Origin: Selenomonas sp. AE3005
Lineage (GTDB): Bacteria; Bacillota; Negativicutes; Selenomonadales; Selenomonadaceae
Direction of reading: 5' to 3'
DNA length: 43,960 bases
NCBI RefSeq assembly: GCF_905233635.1
Contig: NZ_CAJODG010000018.1
Span: 1 to 43,960 of the forward strand
In this document: piece by piece, positions 38,609 to 43,960 of the stretch
Numbering within the stretch: position 1 is the first letter of the stretch
How the letters are laid out: each line of letters starts with the position of its first letter
The notes under the pieces: model-generated
Database searches by the model: none
Seen by the model: only the letters and a program-made list of their open reading frames with translations
What the model was told of the DNA's origin: nothing
Made by a program: the position numbers and the translations under genes

Positions 38609-39565
38609 TCATTCCGTAATCACAGCCGCTGCCTGAACCTCTGTCTCAGCCGCAGCCGGCTCTTCATTTCTGTATTCACCGCTGCCCGGCAGGATTTCTT
38701 CCGCCGGCAGTACCGCCTTCAACGACTCAATGGCTACTTCCACCATGTCATTCTCAGGGGGACGCGTCGTAAGATACTGCAGCCAGAGCCCGGGCTTGAT
38801 AGCCGTCTGAATTATGCTGTTGTCACTGCGCCCGGCCAGACGGATTATCTCATAGGAGATACCGGCCACCACCGGCAGCAGCAAAATGCGGCTGGCAATG
38901 CGTTCCCATAGGGACGGCCAGCCCAGAAAGGCAAAGACGAAAATGGACACCAGCATGACAATCAGCAAAAAGTTTGTCCCACACCGTGGGTGCAGGCGCG
39001 GAAACTGCTGCACGTTTTCCACCGTCAGGGGCAGGCCGGCCTCATAGCAGAAAATCGTCTTATGCTCCGCCCCGTGATACTGGAACACCCGCCGAATGTC
39101 CTTCATTCGGGAAATGCCCCAGATATACAGCAAGAAAATCACCAGCCGCAGGCAGCCTTCCATCAGATTCAAAAACATCGGGTCAGCCGTAATGACATGG
39201 AACAACTTGGCCGCCCCTGTGGGAATGGCTATAAAGAGAATACTGGCCAAAACCAGGGCAAAGACAATCGTGCCGGCCATTTCCCTGTCTGTCAGCTGCT
39301 CGTCCTCCTCCCCGGCCATCTTAGCTGAGTAGGACAAGGACTTCATGCCGATGACCAGCGACTCTATCAGGGCCACCGTCCCCCGTAAAAAAGGCTTTTT
39401 CAAAATGGGATAACGGTCGCTAATGGAATTTACCGGTTTCGTTTCCACCTGAATTTTTCCCTGCGGGTCACGCACAGCCGTGGCCGTGAGCTTGGGGCCG
39501 CGCATCATCACGCCCTCAATAACAGCCTGACCGCCTACCATCAATTTATTTAATCTATCACTCAA
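38609..39565 (-). CDS. DUF1385 membrane protein (YqhQ-like)
   Basis: A 318-residue protein starting with TTG behind AGGAGG. The N-terminal GGQAVIEGVMMRGP and the middle YHGAEHKTIFCYEAGLPLT ... HPRCGTNFLL are the family signatures. Four or so membrane spans lie between about 98 and 245. Function is unknown; the His/Cys residues of EHK and HPRCG suggest metal binding (inference). Its place between rpmE and prfA is widely kept in Firmicutes. Confidence 0.88.
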   Translation of the reverse strand: MSDRLNKLMVGGQAVIEGVMMRGPKLTATAVRDPQGKIQVETKPVNSISDRYPILKKPFLRGTVALIESLVIGMKSLSYSAKMAGEEDEQLTDREMAGTIVFALVLASILFIAIPTGAAKLFHVITADPMFLNLMEGCLRLVIFLLYIWGISRMKDIRRVFQYHGAEHKTIFCYEAGLPLTVENVQQFPRLHPRCGTNFLLIVMLVSIFVFAFLGWPSLWERIASRILLLPVVAGISYEIIRLAGRSDNSIIQTAIKPGLWLQYLTTRPPENDMVEVAIESLKAVLPAEEILPGSGEYRNEEPAAAETEVQAAAVITE

Positions 39566-39643
39566 GGTCTTTCCTCCTAACTTTCACAGGAAAACACCAC
39601 ATAATCAATATTTAGAACGTTCCATTTTCTCCAATATAGTAAA

Positions 39644-39670
39644 TAAAGCAGAGCAAAATGCTCTGCTTTA
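39644..39670 (-). terminator. Terminator after rpmE
   Basis: TAAAGCAGAGC (39644-39654) pairs perfectly with 39660-39670, closed by a 5-base loop; T-rich on the minus strand. Confidence 0.85.
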
Positions 39671-39682
39671 CCATAACGTGTC

Positions 39683-39883
39683 TTACTTCTTGGCGTAACG
39701 CTTGTTGAACTTTTCGATACGACCGCCTGCCTGAACGTCACGCTGACGACCCGTGAAGAACGGATGGCACTTGGAGCAAACATCGACGCGCAGTTCTTTC
39801 TGCGTGGAGCCAGTGGTGAACGTGTTGCCGCAGCCGCAGGTCACCTTTGCTTCGAAGTATTCCGGATGAATACCCTGTTTCAT
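39683..39883 (-). CDS. rpmE: 50S ribosomal protein L31, zinc form
   Basis: A 66-residue protein. CGCGN and CSKC give the four-cysteine zinc site of the C+ form, with HPFFTGRQRDVQAGGRIEKFNKRY as the conserved tail. It bridges the two ribosomal subunits. A 140-base leader runs from the promoter near 40037, with several possible hairpins; the ribosome binding site is GAGGTG. Confidence 0.95.
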   Translation of the reverse strand: MKQGIHPEYFEAKVTCGCGNTFTTGSTQKELRVDVCSKCHPFFTGRQRDVQAGGRIEKFNKRYAKK

Positions 39884-40060
39884 TATTTACACCTCGCTTT
39901 CACCCCAACTAAACTGGGAATTGATACAAGCAAGCTATGCGCGAGCTTGGTTTAGACCTAGCTTACCTTTTGGGGCAAAGCCAGTCAGATTTTGACTTGG
40001 AACCAGACGTCAGTACGTCCAGTACCCGAATATTATAGCACGCTGCTTTTCACTATGCAA
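39884..40060 (-). promoter_or_regulatory. rpmE promoter and structured leader
   Basis: TTGCAT (40060-40055), 17 bases, TATAAT (40037-40032) on the minus strand predicts a start near 40025 and a leader of about 140 nt. The leader can form GACGT/ACGTC, AAGCTA/TAGCTT and CCCA/TGGG hairpins, the last just before the ribosome binding site. L31 leaders that bind the protein for self-control are known in other phyla; whether this one does is untested. Confidence 0.55.
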
Positions 40061-40161
40061 GAAAGGAAATAAAATTTGCTTGAAAATTTTTCGTCCCTAT
40101 ACGATAATACTAATATCAGAATACGAAATAATATGCTTGCTATATACAGAAAGGATTATTT

Positions 40162-41439
40162 ATGGCAACTCAATCAGTAAAACACCAGTGCAGTTTCTGC
40201 AAACGCACCATTGAAGTCCGCAATCAGTACGATATGCCCATCTATGACCCCAGCACGGGGTTTGCAATTTGCAGCAACTGTATCCGCGAAATCAATCATT
40301 TTCTCGATGAGCACGCTGCCGCCCAGCAACAGGACGAAAAACAGGTCTTTGCCGGTCAGCTCGATGATATTCTGGCCAAGAATAAGCCGCATATCATCAA
40401 ACAGTACCTTGATGAGTACATCATCAATCAGGACCGCGCCAAAAAAATTCTCTCCGTGGCGGTCTACAATCACTACAAACGCATGAAATACGGTTATCAG
40501 AATGATGACGGCACGGAAATTGAAAAGTCCAACGTCATCATGCTCGGCCCGTCCGGCTGCGGCAAGACAGCCCTGCTGTCCCACCTGTCCAAACTGCTCG
40601 ACATTCCCTTTGCCGTAACTGACGCCTCCAGCCTCACAGAGGCCGGCTTTGTCGGCGCTGACGTGGAAGTGGCTGTGCGCAACCTTTACTACGCCGCGGA
40701 CAAGGACGTGGAAAAAGCCGAACACGGCATTATCTATCTGGACGAATTTGACAAAATCGCCCGTAAATCCGGCGCCAACAACTCCATCACCGCTGACCCC
40801 GGCCATGAAGGCGTACAGCAGGCCCTGCTCAAAATGCTGGAAGGCAGTGTGGTGGAATTCACCTCCCGCGGCCAGCGCAAGCACCCGGAGGCCCCGACCA
40901 TCAAAGTCGACACGAAAAACATTCTGTTCATCGTCGGCGGTGCCTTTGTCGGCATTGACGAGGTAATCGCCAAGCGCCTCAACAAGGCCAGCTCCATCGG
41001 CTTCGGTGCCGAGGTGCAGGGCAAGGAAGATAAGCCCAAATTTGACGAGCTCATCCACAAGGTGCGCCCCGAGGACCTCATGCAGTACGGCATCATCCCC
41101 GAAATCATCGGCCGTCTGCCCGTAATCTGCACCCTCGAAACCTTGGACGAGGACGCGCTCCTGCGCATTCTCACCGAGCCGAAAAACGCCCCCGTCAAGC
41201 AGTATCAAAAACTGCTGGCCATGGACAATGTGGAACTCGAATTCCAGGAGGACGCCCTGCGCGCTGTGGCTCGCAAAGCCATCGAACGCAAGACCGGAGC
41301 CCGTTCCCTCAAAGGCATAATCGAGGATATCATGCTCGATGTCATGTTCGACATTCCCAAGTCAAATGAGCCGCGTAAAGTCATCATCACCAAGGCCTGC
41401 ATTGATGAAAATGCCAAACCTGAAGTTGTGAAGAAATAA
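40162..41439 (+). CDS. Divergent ClpX-type AAA+ unfoldase
   Basis: A 425-residue protein. Zinc-binding domain C10, C13, C37, C40; Walker A GPSGCGKT (129-136); pore-1 loop GFVG (162-165, usually GYVG); Walker B YLDEFD; RKH loop (239-241); IGF loop (279-281) for ClpP docking; arginine finger Arg318 in IPEIIGRLP; sensor-2 in KTGARSLKG. All parts of a working ClpX are present, but the pore-2 loop reads ITADPGHEG where studied ClpX proteins have ITRDVSGEG, so its Arg is lost. It is not next to tig, clpP or lon. Probably a second ClpX with its own substrates, or the sole one if none exists elsewhere. Confidence 0.85.
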   Translation: MATQSVKHQCSFCKRTIEVRNQYDMPIYDPSTGFAICSNCIREINHFLDEHAAAQQQDEKQVFAGQLDDILAKNKPHIIKQYLDEYIINQDRAKKILSVAVYNHYKRMKYGYQNDDGTEIEKSNVIMLGPSGCGKTALLSHLSKLLDIPFAVTDASSLTEAGFVGADVEVAVRNLYYAADKDVEKAEHGIIYLDEFDKIARKSGANNSITADPGHEGVQQALLKMLEGSVVEFTSRGQRKHPEAPTIKVDTKNILFIVGGAFVGIDEVIAKRLNKASSIGFGAEVQGKEDKPKFDELIHKVRPEDLMQYGIIPEIIGRLPVICTLETLDEDALLRILTEPKNAPVKQYQKLLAMDNVELEFQEDALRAVARKAIERKTGARSLKGIIEDIMLDVMFDIPKSNEPRKVIITKACIDENAKPEVVKK

Positions 41440-41440
41440 C

Positions 41441-41483
41441 AAAATCCCTGTCTGGTTATCTTTGCCAGACAGGGATTTTTTAT
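41441..41483. terminator. Two-way terminator between clpX-like gene and ilvH
   Basis: AAAATCCCTGTCTGG (41441-41455) pairs perfectly with 41465-41479; T-run on each strand. Confidence 0.88.
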
Positions 41484-41497
41484 TATCTAAATGACAG

Positions 41498-42001
41498 TCA
41501 CATGTGTTTTGCCGGTATAGGCCCACGGGACAGGGCGATGGCTCCGGTACGGGCGATTTCAATGATTTCATATTCGGACAGGACTTCGATAATGCCGTCA
41601 ATCTTGCTCTGCTGGCCCGTAAGTTCAATGACCACATTTTCCTGACTGACATCCACGATGTTTGCCCGGAAGATATTGACAATATCTATGAGTTCCGCCC
41701 GGTTTTCGCGTGTGGCCCGGACTTTTATCATCACCAGCTCACGGGCGATGGATTCCACTTCCGTGAGATTTACTATCTTGATTACGTCGATGAGTTTGCT
41801 CAGCTGCGTCACTACCTGATCAAGCTCATTCTTGGACTCCACCGACACGACGATATTGATACGCGTGACGGATTCCTCCTCGGTGTAGCCGGCGGAAATG
41901 CTTTCGATATTGAAGGCCCGGCGGCTGATCAGCCCCGATACATGGGTGAGGACACCGGGTTTATTGTCTACGAGAACAGCCAGTAAATATTTCTTCATCA
42001 T
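41498..42001 (-). CDS. ilvH: Acetolactate synthase small (regulatory) subunit
   Basis: A 167-residue protein with an N-terminal ACT domain (LAVLVDNKPGVLTHVSGLISRRAFNIESISAGYTE) that binds valine for feedback control, and a C-terminal part typical of IlvH/IlvN. It activates and regulates the large subunit. The ATG overlaps the ilvB stop by 4 bases (ATGA), so the two are made in step. Confidence 0.94.
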   Translation of the reverse strand: MMKKYLLAVLVDNKPGVLTHVSGLISRRAFNIESISAGYTEEESVTRINIVVSVESKNELDQVVTQLSKLIDVIKIVNLTEVESIARELVMIKVRATRENRAELIDIVNIFRANIVDVSQENVVIELTGQQSKIDGIIEVLSEYEIIEIARTGAIALSRGPIPAKHM

Positions 42002-43689
42002 TTGCTACCTCCCAGCACCATTTGGTCAAGCCGCTTGCCACCCGGAACCATCGGGAGAACATCTTCTTCCTCGGGAATCAGTACATCGATAAGGGCTGGT
42101 CCTTTTTCGGCCATAATCTTGGGCAGTACCGTTTCCAGTTCCTCTTTTTTCGTCAAACGATAGCCCTTTAAGCCCATGGCCTCCGCCAGTTTGACAAAAT
42201 CCGTCTTGCCCTTCAGTTCGGACTGCGAGTAATGATGGTTGTAGAACAGGCGCTGCCACTGGCCCACCATGCCTAAAATGCAGTTATGAACGATAACAAC
42301 CTTCACATCGATATCGTTGTCGGCAATGGTGGCAAATTCCTGACAGTTCATCATGATGCTGCCATCGCCCGTGATTAAAACCACCTTGCTGTCCGGGCAG
42401 CCCACCTTGGCCCCCATGGCCGCCGGCAGGCCGTAGCCCATTGTCCCCTGACCGCCGGAAGTCAGGAAATGGCGTGGCTTATACACATCGAAGAACTGCG
42501 CCGCCCACATCTGGTGCTGGCCTACATCGGTAACCGCGATGGTATCCTTATCGGAAAGCTCGCTGACTTTCCGCAGCAAAGCCCCCGGCTTAATAGCCTC
42601 TCCCTGCTCCACATAACTGAAGGGATGTTCCGCATGCATTTTCATGACTTCCGCTTTCCAACCCTGGAATTTCTCCGCCAGCTGTCCACCGGCAGCCTGC
42701 AGCTGCTGATTAAAGCGCGGCAGCGTCCAGCGCAGGTCCCCCAGTACTTTTAAATCCGCCGTTACATTTTTATTGATTTCTGCCCGGTCCAGTTCAAAAT
42801 GCAGGATTTTAGCCTTAGGCGCAAAACCGTCTACCCGTCCTGTCACCCGGTCACTGAATCGCATACCGATACACAGCAGCAGGTCGCATTTTTGAATCGC
42901 CATATTGGCGGCGTAGCTGCCATGCATGCCGGCAAAGCCCAAAAAGCCTTCGGTGTCGGCAGGTACAGCGCCCAGCCCCAGCAGCGTGGAAGTTACAGGC
43001 ACGCCCAGCGTTTGCGCCAGTTTCTGTACCTCTGCAGACGTATCGGAGCTGATAACACCGCCGCCGGCAAAAATCAAGGGACGCTCAGCCTTCTGCACCG
43101 CTGCCACGGCAGCCGCAATCTCGTCCTCATTGCCATCATAAACACCGGAATAGCCGCGCAGGTTCACAGTTTTCGGATACTTGTAATCAATCTTCGCGTC
43201 AAAGACATCTTTCGCCACATCAATGACCACCGGTCCTTTGCGGCCAGTGCTGGCGATAAAGAATGCCTCTTTGATTATCCGCGGCAGGTCATTGACATCT
43301 TTCACGAGATAATTATGTTTCGTTATCGGTGTCGTAATACCGAAGATATCAGCCTCCTGAAAAGAGTCCTTGCCGATATAGGGATTGGCGACCTGACCGG
43401 TAATGCAGACCAGAGGCACTGAGTCCGTGCAGGCCGTAGCTATCCCCGTAATGAGGTTCGTCGCCCCCGGCCCGGAGGTGGCAAATACTACGCCCACCTT
43501 GCCAGTAGCCCGGGCATAACCATCAGCCGCATGGATAGCGCCTTGTTCATGCCGCGTTAAAATATGCGGAAATTTCATCTTATATACAGCATCATAAAGT
43601 GTCAGCACCGCGCCCCCCGGATAGCCAAACACCATTTCGACGCCTTCCCTTTTCAGGCTTTCCAGTACTGCCTGAGCACCATTCATCAT
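41998..43689 (-). CDS. ilvB: Acetolactate synthase large subunit
   Basis: A 563-residue catalytic subunit. Start ATG 43689 follows GGGAGGG; a TTG at 43692 is adjacent. The thiamine diphosphate-binding domains have GYPGGAVLTLYDA with the catalytic Glu in RHEQGAIHAADGYARATG, and GDGSIMMNCQEFATIADNDIDVKVVIVHN. LLCIGMRFSDRVTG is the middle domain. It joins two pyruvates to acetolactate (valine, leucine) or pyruvate with 2-oxobutyrate (isoleucine). Operon with ilvH. Confidence 0.95.
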   Translation of the reverse strand: MMNGAQAVLESLKREGVEMVFGYPGGAVLTLYDAVYKMKFPHILTRHEQGAIHAADGYARATGKVGVVFATSGPGATNLITGIATACTDSVPLVCITGQVANPYIGKDSFQEADIFGITTPITKHNYLVKDVNDLPRIIKEAFFIASTGRKGPVVIDVAKDVFDAKIDYKYPKTVNLRGYSGVYDGNEDEIAAAVAAVQKAERPLIFAGGGVISSDTSAEVQKLAQTLGVPVTSTLLGLGAVPADTEGFLGFAGMHGSYAANMAIQKCDLLLCIGMRFSDRVTGRVDGFAPKAKILHFELDRAEINKNVTADLKVLGDLRWTLPRFNQQLQAAGGQLAEKFQGWKAEVMKMHAEHPFSYVEQGEAIKPGALLRKVSELSDKDTIAVTDVGQHQMWAAQFFDVYKPRHFLTSGGQGTMGYGLPAAMGAKVGCPDSKVVLITGDGSIMMNCQEFATIADNDIDVKVVIVHNCILGMVGQWQRLFYNHHYSQSELKGKTDFVKLAEAMGLKGYRLTKKEELETVLPKIMAEKGPALIDVLIPEEEDVLPMVPGGKRLDQMVLGGSK

Positions 43690-43723
43690 CAAAGCCAGCC
43701 CTCCCCAAATTGTTTACAGTTGA

Positions 43724-43771
43724 TATAATAATCCACTGATTATTATACACTATTTGTATACAATATTACAA
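43724..43771 (-). promoter_or_regulatory. ilvB promoter with overlapping inverted repeat
   Basis: TTGTAA (43771-43766), 18 bases, TATAAT (43747-43742) on the minus strand. A perfect 10-bp inverted repeat (43724-43733 with 43738-43747) covers the -10 box and start site, a natural place for a repressor. Confidence 0.6.
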
Positions 43772-43960
43772 CGAACATTTTCATTTATACTTATAAAGCG
43801 GCACTAGGCAGCAAGTACAAGCAAAAATATTTATGAAAATACTACTTTCTTCTCACACAGATAAATTGCAGTTTGGTGGTTAGTTCGTGCTAAAAATTAT
43901 CCCGATAATACGTGCACGGGGTTCACGGGGGAGTAATTTTTCTGCCCCCGCTAAACGACA
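43772..43960. other. Right edge, no gene, with competing hairpins
   Basis: AAAAATTA (43892-43899) can pair with TAATTTTT (43934-43941). The same right arm lies inside a second possible stem, CGGGGG with CCCCCG (about 43926-43955). The two cannot form together. It may end or attenuate a transcript that enters from beyond the edge. No ORF is supported. Confidence 0.4.

Noticed and set aside
40174..41208. 344-codon minus-strand ORF opposite the ClpX-like gene
   Set aside because: Antisense shadow; all conserved AAA+ motifs are on the plus strand.
43690..43960. T-box riboswitch before ilvB
   Set aside because: No T-box core sequence or specifier stem was found between the promoter and the start.

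Overview
The window looks like a piece of chromosome from an anaerobic, diderm Firmicute of the Negativicutes, probably a Selenomonas-like genus. This is inferred from gene content and order (secG-esterase-rnr-smpB; rpmE-DUF1385-prfA-prmC-tsaC), anaerobic transport and redox genes, and many PTS-type regulators. No rRNA or tRNA gene, insertion sequence, prophage or CRISPR array was seen.

Left part (1-5440), accessory and AT-rich by eye. It opens with a compact locus that has every part of an Fst/par-type (type I) toxin-antitoxin system: a strong promoter, a 5' hairpin covering the ribosome binding site, a 28-residue hydrophobic peptide, a two-way terminator, and a convergent antisense RNA promoter. 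A 15-base direct repeat lets the antisense RNA pair over the toxin start codon. Leftward genes follow: a NERD-domain membrane protein, a lipoprotein, several secreted or membrane proteins of unknown function (two sharing a duplicated leader), and a secreted C-type lectin fold protein whose promoter spacer holds 13 A in a row.

Middle part (5441-30700), regulation, redox and transport. It holds an orphan LevR-type sigma-54 activator, a diguanylate cyclase, and a divergent cluster with a CdaR/PucR-type regulator, two polyferredoxins and a molybdopterin oxidoreductase. Next come two HAD-IIB phosphatases, a LytS/YesN-like two-component system and a binding-protein ABC importer of the AfuABC/FbpABC type; together they suggest uptake of phosphorylated sugars. 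Between the importer and the two-component genes lie three copies of a large hairpin repeat. A DcuC dicarboxylate carrier is divergent from the importer. An ascorbate-family (Ula-like) PTS operon led by its own PRD regulator, and an amino acid permease, complete this part.

Right part (30736-43960), mostly housekeeping: smpB, rnr, an esterase, secG, tsaC, prmC, prfA, a DUF1385 protein and rpmE with a long leader, all leftward. A stand-alone, divergent ClpX reads rightward, and ilvB-ilvH (acetolactate synthase) reads leftward to the window edge. Most transcription units end in clear hairpin terminators, several shared between convergent genes.
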